NCBI GenBank assembly: GCA_031841125.1
Contig: CM063112.1
Span: 26,376,603 to 26,440,602, forward strand
Direction: 5' to 3'
DNA length: 64,000 nt
Source: Acanthococcus lagerstroemiae
Taxonomy: Eukaryota > Arthropoda > Insecta > Hemiptera > Eriococcidae
Shown: positions 48,205-59,387 of the stretch, piece after piece
How positions within the stretch are numbered: position 1 is the first letter of the stretch
How the letters are laid out: the number at the start of each line of letters is the position of its first letter
Made by a program: the position numbers and the translations under genes
The notes under the pieces: generated by a model
The model's input: the letters and a program-made list of their open reading frames with translations, nothing else
What the model was told of the DNA's origin: nothing
Databases searched by the model: none

Positions 48205-48830
48205 TTAGCGAGAGAGAGAAGCCCCTTTCGGCGGATCCAGGGGCGTTAGAAATATGGTATCCACCCCTTTCGGCCAATAAAACGACTCTAAATTCAAAAT
48301 TATGCGCATCTCTGCTCGGGTCTTTCTTCCTGCTATGTGGGGATGCTGAAGGTGCTGATGGGGGGCTGTCTTTGCGTTCATTGGGTTTCCTGAGGGGGTT
48401 TTGCGCTTTTTGAGGTCTTCGGTCTGTGGTTGTTCTGGAGGGCTGCTAGTGGGCCAGCATGAGTGTGTGGGAGAGAATTGTAGAGGCTGGGGTACCTGTA
48501 GATGCTTCAGTACGGTGCGGCCGCATTGGGCGATGTGTAGTCGGTGGTTGTGTTGGGTGGGTGCTGTAGTTAAGACCGGGATGTGGAAGCCGGTCACGGC
48601 CCTGATAGTTTTGCCTTAGTCAAGGTGGTCGATGGCTCATTCGTTGTCCGGCTGGTGAGGGTGCGCGTCGGGTCGATCTCCTACTGACAGATCTCCCTGG
48701 GGCGTTCCTGTGCCTGATCGGGGGGTTGATGCTGGACCTCACCGTGTTTGGACCGGACTGTGCTCCTGGTCGGGCATGGGTGGCAACAGGCCACTCGGTG
48801 TCTTGGTGTAGGACCATGAAGAACAGGAGA
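48205..48830 (-). other. GC-rich island with two unassigned minus-strand frames
   Basis: Two minus-strand frames, 48620-48817 (65 codons) and 48205-48597 (130 codons, starting MTGFHIPVLTTAPTQHNHRL), lie in an island much richer in G and C than its surroundings. They are rich in Pro, Thr, Gln, His and Arg. I recognise no domain; a retroelement 5' region or a captured gene fragment are both possible. The left end contains CGGATCCAGGGGCGTT, similar to common hAT-type termini. Confidence 0.25.
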
Positions 48831-49950
48831 TTTGAGGTAGTCTTGGTTCCTCAGCAGTATGTGGTGGGAGTTCGATGAGGCGATATTGACTAGAGCCGAA
48901 CATTTAATACAGATGTGAACTTGTAGTCGCCATATTCCAAAAATGATTCTCTAACTTCACGACAGTTTTTATTCAATAGTCCAGCATATTTGAAATATGA
49001 CTGATGATTTTATGCCAGGAATGGGTGTGAATATCTCGTCCGTTATTAGCACTATTTAGATGAAACTTATACTGCAAACATGTGGTGGCAACATAACACT
49101 CATTTTAATGTGTGAACGAAATAATTATCAGAAAACAATCTCGTGATATTACCAAAAACATGTTTTTGAATGCCAAAAGTAAAAAATTTTTCAAGTCCGT
49201 TTTTTTTTTTTTTTAAATTGAGAAACTAATTTGTTTAACTGGTAAATAAATTTCGAATTTGTTGTGTTACACAACTATAAGTTCTTCATTGAATGACGTT
49301 GGATTCATAATCATAGCTGTTTTTGGTCACATTAAATACCACATTAAACATGAAGAAAACGTTGATTCCAAGATGACATATTTTTTTGAAATCCAAGATG
49401 ACACGTATTTATTTTCACATATTTTTATACAAAGGGGTACAGGATATCAACGAAAAATAACCCGAGGTCAATTTGATGCAGAAGATATGAAAAGGCCGTA
49501 AATTTAGTTTTTGAAAAAAGAATTACTCGTATAGAGCTGCTTGTAAAGAATTTGATTTTAGGAAGTACGAAAAGGCAGGAAAGGGCCTTGACAGTTGACG
49601 TTGACCTTTCCCATTATAACATATATTGATATATCTATTATATTATATTTTGATAAATTAATAATTTTGACTTTTTGCCACATTTTTCTAGTCGTGTGTC
49701 ATCTCGGAACAGGCTTCATGTCATCTTATACCCCGGGGTTCCAAGATGACACAGCTGATCACTGCAAGTATTTGTTACCATATCTTGGGTTAGAAAAGTG
49801 ATAGACCATTCGTTATTGGCTCATTTTAATCCTTTAATATACATATTTTTTAAATCAAAATTTCAAGATGTTTGAAAAAAAAACTTGGATCAGATATACC
49901 CAAAAATAACTTTACTATGTCATCTTGGAACCACTTATCCTACACATTCT
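48831..49950. other. Intergenic AT-rich sequence
   Basis: No gene recognised. Short repeats of the phrase CCAAGATGACA occur around 49367, 49393 and 49740. Confidence 0.4.
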
Positions 49951-49966
49951 TAATTGAGGTGGCGTT

Positions 49967-50183
49967 CTCTTTTTCATTTTTGCGCTCAACCCGAGCCCTG
50001 GAATCCGCCCTTTCGAGCATTTCCTCAGAGACGTCGGGGAGACTGTTAGGGCTATCTTAGCCCTCTTCTCTTCTTTCCGAAAAACTAGCCGAGGTCGAAA
50101 TGTAGCGAGTTACTACGTAGGCTCGAACCTGGGACCTCCGGATTCCGAGACCAGCGTACTATCCATTCGGCCAACCAGACCCC
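49967..50183 (-). mobile_element. tRNA-derived SINE, copy 1
   Basis: Read on the minus strand, the head is tRNA-like: an A-box TGGCCGAATGG (about 50163-50173) and a B-box GGTTCGAGCC (about 50120-50130) at tRNA spacing. A tRNA-unrelated body follows (GGGCTAAGATAGCCCTAAC, CTCCCCGACGTCTCTGAGG, GGGCTCGGGTTGAG) with an A-rich tail. A 16-bp target-site duplication with two mismatches flanks it: TAATTGAGGTGGCGTT at 49951-49966 and TAATTGAAGTGTCGTT at 50184-50199. The head is closest to arginine- or leucine-type tRNAs by eye. Confidence 0.9.
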
Positions 50184-50299
50184 TAATTGAAGTGTCGTTA
50201 GGGCAAACTTTAAAAATTATGAATACCTTTTGGAACAAACTTCTAAAAAAAAAAAAAAGAATAAATAAATAAAACTGACTTGGCAATCTCCTGATATAA

Positions 50300-50860
50300 T
50301 AAAATAAAGTGTGAATTAGATAATTTTTTCGTATAAACGACCTGAGATTGGTGAATAAGAAATTTGAAATTATAAACAGATTTGGGTACTCATCAGACCA
50401 TAGATTGATAAAAGCAAAAGTAGACCTCGCTTCTGACTCCATGAATATGAGGAAAGAGAAAGTGAGGGGGAAAATAATTAGTATACACAGTGGTGGGAGG
50501 AGGCGAATAAAATGCTCGAGAAGAAGTTAGAGCTGGCTAAAGGTATCTCCTTTTCTGGACTGCAAGAGGAATACGATTAGTTGGAAGACGCCATCAACGG
50601 GGTGGTAAAGCAGGTTGGGGAAAGGAAGCCTAGAGGCCAACAACTAACGACAAGATCAACATGGAAACAAAGGATCTTATCGACAAAAGAACTGAATTGA
50701 GGTGCAGAGGTAATCTGACTCAGAGGGACCAAATCAAATTGTGTGATATTAAGAAATTAATTAAAAAAAGGATTAGGAGGGATATAAGGGAGTTTGACCA
50801 GGAAACAATTATTGAAGAAAAGCACTCCTCGCACAATCGAATAAAAGCTTGTAAATAAAA
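50300..50860 (+). pseudogene. LINE fragment: end of endonuclease and linker
   Basis: Plus-strand translation gives KKFEIINRFGYSSDHRLIKA, the conserved SDHR end of a LINE endonuclease. Further on comes DLIDKRTELRCRGNLTQRDQ then KLCDIKKLIKKRIRRDI, the usual charged linker before the reverse transcriptase. Frames shift between the two. The fragment runs tail-to-tail into a minus-strand reverse transcriptase of the same type. Confidence 0.75.
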
Positions 50861-51397
50861 AATAAATAAAATAAAACTACGTCATCAGCTAATCAGCTAA
50901 TCTCAAATTATTTATTTCTTTCCCCAAAATTTTCAATCCCTTTTTTCTCAGTTTAAGTTTCTAAAGATTGGTTCCAGAATGCAGTTGAACAGATTTGGAG
51001 ATAGTGGGTCTCCTTGCATCACCCCTCTCTGTATAGAGAAACGATCCCCCCTTTATGTCTATTTTTACATGTACCGATGATTGGCTGTAAATATTAGCCA
51101 AAATTTCAGTTCTTCATGTATTCCTTGCGCTGCCCCATGACCTTCCAAAGTTTATTGTGGTATACCGAATCGAATGCTTTATTACAGTCTACAAATAGAA
51201 GCCAAACTTCTATATTGAATTCTCTAGATTTTTCTATTATTTCATTGAGGAATTGGATGCGACCTATTGTCGTATAATTTTTCCCAAAGCCCCTTGTTCT
51301 ATCGGTTGTTGTGAGCCCAGTTTGTTGTAAGTACGGTTTTTTAACATTTTCATAAACAGCTTTTTCAAGTTTGATGATAGATTCAGTAGATTCAGTG

Positions 51398-51680
51398 CCG
51401 AATTAAGATTTTCGTAGGCCCTAGATAATTTGTTGCTTCAATTTATTTTTTTTATTTTTTTTGAAAGTTTACATGCCACCAATCATAATTGAAGTAAAAT
51501 TATTTTTATTATTTTTGTTTGTTATGTTGAGAATACCGGCGAGTGCAATTAAATAAATAAAACTTAAAACTTTAAAACATCGAATTTTGCTTGTGAACGT
51601 GGCCAGATTCCAGTAAGTAATTAAAAAAAACAGTTCATGCTTCGTAGGCCCTAGGCAATTACCTACTCTGTCTAATGGAT
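51398..51680. mobile_element. Small insertion interrupting the LINE reverse transcriptase
   Basis: The reverse transcriptase reading stops after SNYRPIADLSI and resumes about 280 bp later at NLSSNLKKLFMKMLKNR. The intervening sequence begins CAGTGCCGAATTAAG and contains TTCGTAGGCCCTAG twice, once near each end. It is probably a MITE or SINE relic. I could not establish a target-site duplication. Confidence 0.5.
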
Positions 51681-52041
51681 AAATCGGCAATCGGTCTGTA
51701 GTTGCTGACGTCCGCCCAGTCTCCTTTTTTGTGCAATGAAATTATTTCTGAAAATTTCCATTGTGATGGTGTAGTTCTTAATTCTAGAATTTTGTTGAGA
51801 ATTTCTTTTAGAAGTTTAATTAGAGTTTTTGATACGATTTTAATTGTCTCGTTTTCAATGTCATCTGGTCCCGGGTTCTTCTTTGTTTTTCATTCCTTTA
51901 TAGTCATGACCATTTCCTCTTTCAACCCTTCAACGGGGGGGGGGGGGGGGAGTGGTTCCAGCTTTATGCATCTACTTCTCCACTCCGATGGCTTTTCGTT
52001 GCTATTTTTGGCGTATAGATTTTTGTAAAATTTAGTAGCAA

Positions 52042-53748
52042 TAGGCCCGTAGCCAGCCATTTGCGGTAGGGGGTGTTGACTGTTTACCGAGGGGGGGGGC
52101 TTGAGGATACATATGGTATATAATGTGAAGCTTTCTACAAGGCAGTGGTGTAGCCAGGGGGGACGAAGGGAGCTAATGCCCCCAAGGTAACTGAAGTTGA
52201 ATGCACAATATGCAAAATTGAGCAATTTTTCGCCTTTAAAATACGCTTTTTCGAAAATACCTCAATTGTCGACTTTTTCTTATTTAAAAATCTTACTTTG
52301 CCCCCCCCCCCTTGGGAAAATCTTGGCTACGCCACTGAATCATTAGTAGAACAGCTGGCTTGAACATTCGATGAAACTGGAGGTTCGTTCAGGGTTCAGG
52401 CTCTAATTTGAAGAAGTTGGAGTCGAATCTTTATCGTCGCATTTTTTGGATTTGACCGTCAATTTTTTCAGCCACTTATCCATTATGTTTAAAATATGGG
52501 AACCAAACATTCTGGAAGAAAAATGACAAATTTACAGTGTTATTGTAAGAACATTGAGTTTGGTCTCAAAATTCATAATCAAAACTGGTTATCCAACCCA
52601 TTGGAAAAAAGATTATATCGTATGAAAAAAAAATTAACACTTTTACAACGATCAAATTTTCGAACTGTTGGAAATGAAAAAATTATATTTCTGTAGTCTT
52701 ATCAAGAGGACACTCTGCTAAGCGTGACAGAAACAACGAACAAAATTTGTTTTTTGAGAACACATGATTCGAAGTTCAAGAGCTGTGTAGAAACTATATG
52801 ACATAGCGTTTATTGATAAGCTTTTTTCAACGTGAGTACACATTTTTGAATCGGGGCCCAATTTTGAAAAATTCCACTTCTTACGCTCTTTCCAACGATA
52901 CTAATAATTCATCTTGTCAACAAATGTCAGTTGGTTCTGTTGCGCTTAACAGCGTCCAAGTTATCAGTTCTCCAACAGCCATTCAGGCATTTAGCCATCG
53001 ATATTCAAAGCGAACTGGATCGCGAGCTTAAAGCCGAATGCCGATAGTTTCAGCCAATTCTGTAAAAGCCAAAAGCTGTAAGCCTGAGCCATATTCTTTC
53101 GGCTTCTTATTCGGCTTTTGGGTTTTGGGAGCTTTCTCTGAATTAATCAACTAAGGACCAAAAAGGCTCCAAAAAAAAAGTCAAATTTGTTCAAAAAAAT
53201 AATCAACTCTGCGGATTTATTGTACTGATTGATAGAAAAATTAAGCTATAGAATTTTTCTGACTTCAGCCAAAATACAAAAGCATAGGCGCAAATAAGGG
53301 GGCCTTAACCCCTCTAAACTTCTAAATAGCACCCCAAAACACTGAAAGATTACCAAAGAAAATGATGCGTGGGGTGGTGTTCCTTCATAATAAGGGGGAC
53401 TTAAGCCCCCTCCAATTTCTGAGCCCTATTTGCCCTTCTGGTCAAAAGCCTCATCCGAATCAGAGATAGCCGAAAGTCGATAGCTGTAGCCATATTTTTC
53501 AAGGTCATAAGCAATAGCCGAAAGCCTCAGCTGTATAATATGGCTTTCAAACCCTGCACATGATTCGTCTCTCTTTTAAAGCAAAATTAGTGTTGCCAAG
53601 TTTATAAACATTAAAATGTAGTACAAAGAAACGTTTTGAACAAAACTAGCGTGAAAAATGTAAGGAATTCGTCAATTTTGCCAGGGAGGCTCTGGCCAGC
53701 GCTAGGGGGTGCTGTGCACCTCTTAGCACCCCTCCGACTACGGGCCTG
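52042..53748. mobile_element. hAT-like element inserted in the LINE
   Basis: Termini TAGGCCCGTAGCC (left) and the complement of GACTACGGGCCTG (right) are inverted repeats. Degenerate 8-bp target-site copies AGTAGCAA (52034-52041) and AATTGCAG (53749-53756) match at 5 of 8 positions. Dropping the element and one target copy restores an in-frame LINE junction reading KTATKFYKNL on the minus strand, which strongly supports the borders. The interior has no transposase frame and itself holds a smaller MITE at 52143-52337. Confidence 0.75.
52143..52337. mobile_element. Nested MITE with CAGTGGYGTAGCCA termini
   Basis: Left CAGTGGTGTAGCCAGG and right CTTGGCTACGCCACTG are inverted repeats around a 195-bp element with poly-G and poly-C runs near the ends. 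I found no convincing 8-bp target-site duplication. A relative lies at 57171-57330. Confidence 0.65.
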
Positions 53749-55313
53749 AATTGCAGTTTTCGAAATCTCTTCTCTTCCATGTTTTAATACGCCGTGCTCG
53801 TTTCTTAATTTTATAAACATATGGACCCTCTTTGTGCGTGTTTCTTGGCTAATTTTGTGGAACCGTTTAAGCTGATTATATTCTCAGCTAAAGAAATATC
53901 AAATTTTCTCACATCCTGGCAGATTTTCCTCCTTACTAATTCCCTTACTTCACCAAGTTTAATCCTCTCTATATTTGTGTTTTGTGTTATTCAATGTTTC
54001 TGTTATTTCTGAAAGCTTTTACCTATGTGTTTCCTGATAGTTTGTCGTCAATTTTCCCTTCAAATCCCTACCTTCTTAATTGTGTGCCTAATGGCTTCTT
54101 CCAGGATATGTATTGTACATATTTTGGATTTTTTAGTGGTTCGCAAAGTTTTCTCTCTTCAATTTATTGGTCAAAATTTCATTTGCTTCCCTATATTTAT
54201 GGACTGGGATTATCAGCTTGGTCTTTAAAGTGTTAGGATTACGGTTGTGCAACCGTAGCTTAGCCGGCAGTCTGGCCCTACCTACCCTGTGGTCCGACAA
54301 GAAGCCAAAACTATTAATAATTTACAAATGTTGTATGTTATGTATCTTATTTGTTAAGAAGTGGTCGATTTCAGTTTGTAACAGTAACAAACATCTATAA
54401 AAAATCGAATCTCCCTTATACAGATCTGATGAACGTTTCTACCAGACCAAGTTGTACATGAAATAATACCTACATATAATTGAGTTGAGATCAAAATGAA
54501 TATGCAAGGCAAGTGCAGAAATAAAGCACCTAAGAAAATTTCAGATTTATTTATTTAGTAGGTACATATTTGGTGTTATGGAAACAAAAAATTAAAAAAG
54601 AAATGAAATGAGCGGTTGCAGTAAATGCGACGATGGTAACATATGATGAAACAGAATATAGTTATTTTATTAAGATACATAATCTCGGTAATAAAACCGT
54701 GGGCAGTGACATATTTTACCACAGGAGGTAGTAAATTGAAAATGCGTAACGTGGAATCTGAAATCTGGACAAAACTTATAAAGGTTAAAATTAACAAGGA
54801 TGGGCTTTCGAAAATTATAAAGGTATAATTTTTCGAGAAATAGCTCGCTCCTAGTTATGGATTACCTACAATATTGAAGTACATTTAAATATTTTGATGG
54901 CTAAAAGTATGTATGTCAGCTGTTACTGATTATTTCAAGACGTTACTCCGACGCCATCGATAATTGAATAGTCCGCAAACATCGAGTTAATCCAGTCATA
55001 TTGGCAAACTCGAGTAGAAAAATTAGAGGAAAGCTGAAGTTTGATATCCTGGTACCTCTTACTACCCTAAATAACATACTACGAGTTGCCAGTCAGATGA
55101 TGCTTGCGTTTTCCCCTAAAGGGTAAAATGTGTGGCGAAAAACGGTTTTTCGTCAATATCTCGTTGAATATTGAATGCAGACAAAAAAGTTTGGTGTAAA
55201 ATTTGTAAGACACTGAGAAATTTATAAATTATGTTCCATACAAAATGTTCGTACGACGCAAAGTTCCTGAGATATTTAAAGATAATGGTGGACATATTTT
55301 CTACGTACACACT

Positions 55314-55534
55314 TCATTTTCTAATTTGCTCTCCACCCGAGTCCTGGAATCCCTCTTTCGAGCATTACTTCAGAGACGTCGGGGAAGCTGTTAGGACTGT
55401 CTTAGCCCTCTTCCCTCCTGGCCGAAAAACTGGCCTAGGTCGAAAATTCTGGCGAGTCGCTACGTGGGTTCGAACCTGAGACCCCCGGATCCTGAGACTA
55501 ACGCGCTATCCACTCGGCCAACGAGACCTCCCTA
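55314..55534 (-). mobile_element. tRNA-derived SINE, copy 2
   Basis: Same family as 49967-50183. On the minus strand the A-box is TGGCCGAGTGG (about 55512-55522) and the B-box GGTTCGAACC (about 55468-55477). The body is shared (GGGCTAAGACAGTCCTAAC, CCCCGACGTCTCTGAAG). A 12-bp target-site duplication flanks it: TACGTACACACT at 55302-55313 and TATGTACACACT at 55535-55546, with one mismatch. Confidence 0.9.
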
Positions 55535-55570
55535 TATGTACACACTGTATGTATACCTAATAGTACAAGT

Positions 55571-55895
55571 GAGTAGCCTAAAATCAAAACTCAGTTTTGC
55601 CATTTCACTTCAAGGGCGCAAATAGGCAAAATACTGTACACGGGTGCAGGAATATCTTTGCTGTGCCTGTGTACTTCAAGTTTACCATTACATTACTATC
55701 TTCAATGTGCAGAAAGATGGATCAATTTTTGTGCACCAAAAGAATTATGCTGAAAAATTATTTTCAATTAATCGGCATTCAAAAATCGATTTTTTAGTCC
55801 GATCATGCCTTTCTGATCATTTCTGAGTAAAGTATTTTGCCTATTTGCGCCCTTGAAGTGAAATGGCAAAAGTGAGTTTTGATTTTGGGCTACTC
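55571..55895. mobile_element. MITE with near-perfect 65-bp terminal inverted repeats
   Basis: The first 65 bp, starting GAGTAGCCTAAAATCAAAAC, and the last 65 bp are inverted copies with about two mismatches. The high identity suggests recent activity. The interior holds an ATTAATCGGCATTCAAAAAT motif, also found in the element at 58393-58816. No coding frame of interest is present. Confidence 0.85.
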
Positions 55896-56411
55896 AATTT
55901 ACATTCCTAGTGAAGGCCAAATCCTTATGCTACAGTGCGCCGATGAAACATTTGGTATGTGACCAATTTTTGGGTAGAACTTGCGAAGAATTAGGGAATG
56001 GAATTTTACACTGAAGCAAAACGAGTTTTTGGATAGAAAACCCATCGAGATAGGCAATGGAATTCTGTATGCGCGCATGTATGAAAAAACATATCCTTCA
56101 TTACCTTCAAATATCTCAGGAACTAAGTATTGCACGAAGATTTTGCATGGGATATAATTTATGCGCTTTTTAGTGCTCTACAAATTTTACTTCGAACTAT
56201 TTTTTCTAAATTCAATATTCAACGAGATATTGACGAAAACCCGTTTTGCGTCACACATTTTACCTCCTATGGGAAAACGCAAGCGTCATCTGACTCTGGC
56301 GATTTTAGTATGGTGTTTGGGGTGATAAGAAGTACCAGTATACCAATTTTCAGCTTTCCCCCTAATTTCCCCCATTTTGATCATTTTCCCCTCTAATATG
56401 ACTGGACTAGG

Positions 56412-57170
56412 TGTAAATTATTGGAATTTATCCGCAGCTGTTTACTAATTTTTAATCGAATTACAGGAATACCGTTTTAATAGTTATTACATATTTTTGC
56501 AAATTCGTGCATTCGAAAATCGATTCTCTAACAAAATGTTGCTTCTTTTTCCTCTCAGACGTAACACAATATTTATATCTTTTTGAACAAGGCTTTGATT
56601 CTTAATTATTAAAAGCAGGGGCTTTGAATGAAGGACACCATCTTCCCTCAGTGTCATTTAAAGTAATAATCTGGGAAATTTTCCTCAATATTCCGTTGTT
56701 TTTTTTCTTTTTATTCATCCACTGAAGTTCCATTCATTTTCTAAAATGATCATCTTCTTATCAGGGCCTATTATGTGATCTTTAGGCCCCGGACCTAAAC
56801 TTGGTGGAGTCCTCTCGCCGCTTTCTGTAAAAGGAAGACCTTAATTAATGTTTCTTCAGAAGCTTTTGCTCAATAGTATGCAGTTATATCATTGGTTAAC
56901 GAATGTTAGTTGGTTATGGTTATGCGGTGAATATGGTTAATGGTGTTATTGGGTTGGTTCGGGTTATCAGCTTTCCTTTTCGTTAAGGTTATAGTAGGGT
57001 ATAATTAATTTTCCTCTCGGTTATTTAACTTTTATTATGTGCGTTCGATTTTTAGAGTTTTTCATTTCTGCTCTAAGTCCTTGTGTACATTCGTGGAACA
57101 GGTTACTGGCCGGAATCAGGAATTCGATTACCAACCCTTGCCCTGGCAAAAACAGAATACATCTACGTAC
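56412..57170. other. Intergenic sequence, nothing recognised
   Basis: AT-rich DNA with no conserved coding sequence. A GGTTA-rich patch lies at about 56890-56970. Confidence 0.4.
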
Positions 57171-57330
57171 TAGTGGCGTAGTCAGGGGGTCGAGGGGTCT
57201 GGACTCCCCTCCCTTTTGCGATTAAATCAAATAGTAGGTTTTCTAATTTCATCACCTCTACTAACATCCCTCTCCTGAGTTTTTGGTCATGACCCCCCCC
57301 CCCCAGAACACTAGCCTGGATACGACACTG
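57171..57330. mobile_element. MITE related to 52143-52337
   Basis: Left TAGTGGCGTAGTCAGG and right CCTGGATACGACACTG are imperfect inverted repeats. Candidate 8-bp target-site copies are CTACGTAC (57163-57170) and CCACCTAC (57331-57338), 6 of 8 matching, consistent with hAT. Confidence 0.6.
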
Positions 57331-58392
57331 CCACCTACAATAGTACAATATAACTAAGTTATTGCCCAAAAGCTATAATTTAATTAATAATTATCTTGAT
57401 AGTTACAAGAAAACCTCTATACTTACCTTTCCATTTGCGAGTAAAGCCTTAGTAAAATTATAAATGGCTCGTGACGAGGGAGATAGGATGCTTCACTTCA
57501 AAATTCTTTTGAAGGCAACGCTATTTCAAATCTTCTATTCAAATTCTCGCCTTTGCTCTTATCAATATTTCGTACGTAAATTGCCAAGTTCTCAGCTACA
57601 ATACCTTTTATAAGTTTCTTCTTTTATTTAAAAATATAATATATGTATGTCTACTTATTTTATGAATTCTACTTGAAGCAACGACTGAATTTTAAAAATC
57701 TATCATTAGTTTTAAATTAAAAAGTCCGATGGTCTTTTTTGAAATTTTTTAAATTTTATATTTACCTATATGATTTTCAATATTTTGCCCATCCCTATAG
57801 CACTAACATCTATAGGTACAGTACCTAAGGTAAATTTTCTTATTTTAAAGCGATATTGAAGTTTACAATTAGCTAATACCATTTTATTAAATAATAAATG
57901 AATATACACATATTGTATCGTAAATGCGTGATAATTTACATGCTAAGTTTACTACAGGAATAATAATTTCTTTTAAAATAAATTTAACTTTCCAAATATC
58001 ATTTATATATACAGTTATAAAAATTCATCAACTCTATGTAACTTCGTTAACACAAAAAATAAAACCTACTAAGTTAACAATAAAACAGTAAGCACGTATA
58101 CTTCATTAAAATGATTAATTTATTTACAATAGGATCATAGAAGATGAACGTGGTCAATCGTGTGTTTTGGGTTATGGTGAAGCTGACCTCTGTCACATTT
58201 CAAGAGAGGTTGATTTTATAAATATAATATTTCCGAATTGATGTGGGAAGCCCGTTTTCAGGAAGTGACATTATGCTATTGATCATCGTATCCGGAAGAC
58301 ATCACTTCATTTGTCTCTCTGTCAACTTTTTGGGCGTTCTACCTACCATTACAGAGTGACCAAAAATACATGAAAACGAAGTAAACATCAAG
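57331..58392. other. Very AT-rich intergenic sequence
   Basis: No gene, RNA or bounded element recognised. Confidence 0.45.
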
Positions 58393-58816
58393 TAAAACTA
58401 ACCATTCCGATCAAAAATCGATCATCGATCATTTTCAATTAATCGGTATTTAAGAATCGATTTTTTGATCCGATCATGACTTTTTGATTATTTTTGATCG
58501 ATCTTTCCAATACTTCATTATCAATGTTTGATCTCTAGTCGATCATTTTCGATTAATCGGCATTTAAAAATCGATTTTTGATTTGATTATAAACTTTGAT
58601 TGTTTTAATCCGTTTTATTGTTTTTAGTTAATTAATTAATCAAAAGATCAGCGATCGAGTAAAAAAATCGGTGGTGGTCGATTGATTAAGAATTGATTGA
58701 TCAATCGAAAGATTAATTTATTTTTCCTGATTTTTTGATCGATCCGATTGTTTGAAATGATCGATTTTAGATTTAAATAGATTATGAAATTTTGAATGAT
58801 CGGAATGGTTGTTTCA
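58393..58816. mobile_element. GATC/GATT-rich foldback element
   Basis: ACTAACCATTCCGATCA near 58397-58413 pairs with TGATCGGAATGGTTGTTT at 58797-58814. The interior contains many ATCGAT, GATCGAT and GATTAATCGG pieces, including the palindromic ATTGATTGATCAAT, so it can fold along much of its length. ATTAATCGGCATTTAAAAAT is shared with the MITE at 55571-55895. Confidence 0.7.
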
Positions 58817-59262
58817 TGTAGCTATTATAGCAGTTGTACTACAGAAAGCCGCCTATTTTGATAACGTTCTCAACAGGTAACGGGATGATTTCAGGGGCGT
58901 ACCGAAGAGTTTTTCCGGGGGGGGGGGGCAAAAATTGTAAAAGTCCGAATTGACTCAACTGAAAATTCCCAAGTATCAAAGCAAAAAAAAAAAACCTTTT
59001 GACTTGTTGGATTTCTTCAACTAACTCAACTCAACATTCCCAAGTGGCAGTTTCTATAAGAAGGAACAACTTTGTCGGTTAAAAAAAATACAAGGAAATC
59101 GGGAAATACTAAAAAGTAAAATTTTTAGCAAAAAAAAAAAAATCAATTTTAAGATTATTATGGATTTTTGTACGAAATTCGATGCTCTTTCGCATGAAGA
59201 ACATCGTGTAGCGTCCAGAAATATTAGCAAGTAGTTCTACATCTTCGACCTCTTCGACCATC

Positions 59263-59387
59263 GAACTTGTTGTACGTATCTGAGGAGATGAAAAAATTAT
59301 ACGATCGTCTTCACCGAATTCTGAATTTTTAAAAAGTTATCCTGCATCAAGTAATTTTTTCATCTCTTACATACGTACAACAAGTTC
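59263..59387. repeat. Short hairpin with 36-37-bp arms
   Basis: GAACTTGTTGTACGTAT at 59263 pairs with ATACGTACAACAAGTTC ending at 59387, and GAGATGAAAAAATTA pairs with TAATTTTTTCATCTC. Arms are 36-37 bp with few mismatches around a loop of about 52 bp. It could be a tiny MITE or a transcribed hairpin. Confidence 0.6.

Larger units (their letters stand above)
50940..54440 (-). pseudogene. RTE-like LINE polyprotein relic, split by two insertions
   Basis: Minus-strand order is correct for an endonuclease-reverse transcriptase LINE. EIDHFLTNK and SFGFLSDHRVGRARL (endonuclease end, 54300-54430) come first, then a linker and MFIKLRNEHGVLKHGREEIS (about 53770). After a 1.7-kb hAT-like insertion, FYKNLYAKNSNEKPSEW (about 52000) follows, then WKFSEIISLHKKGDW and SNYRPIA (about 51750). 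After a second insertion come FVDCNKAFDSVYHNKLW (about 51180) and GVMQGDPLSPNLFNCILEP (about 51030). It stops before the FADD box. Frameshifts and stops are present. Confidence 0.85.
54989..56411. mobile_element. Long foldback element carrying a SINE and a MITE in its loop
   Basis: The left arm (about 54989-55317) and right arm (about 56060-56411) are imperfect inverted repeats of about 330-350 bp. They share CAGTCATAT, GAGGAAAGCTGAA-like, GCTTGCGTTTTCCC and GTCAATATCTCGTTGAATAT. The loop contains a SINE (55314-55534) and a MITE (55571-55895), both inserted later. The terminal duplication is not clear, so the superfamily is undetermined. No transposase is seen. Confidence 0.75.

Noticed and set aside
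50100..50183. Functional tRNA gene
   Set aside because: A and B boxes are present, but the sequence continues into a SINE body, is flanked by target-site duplications and recurs at 55314-55534.
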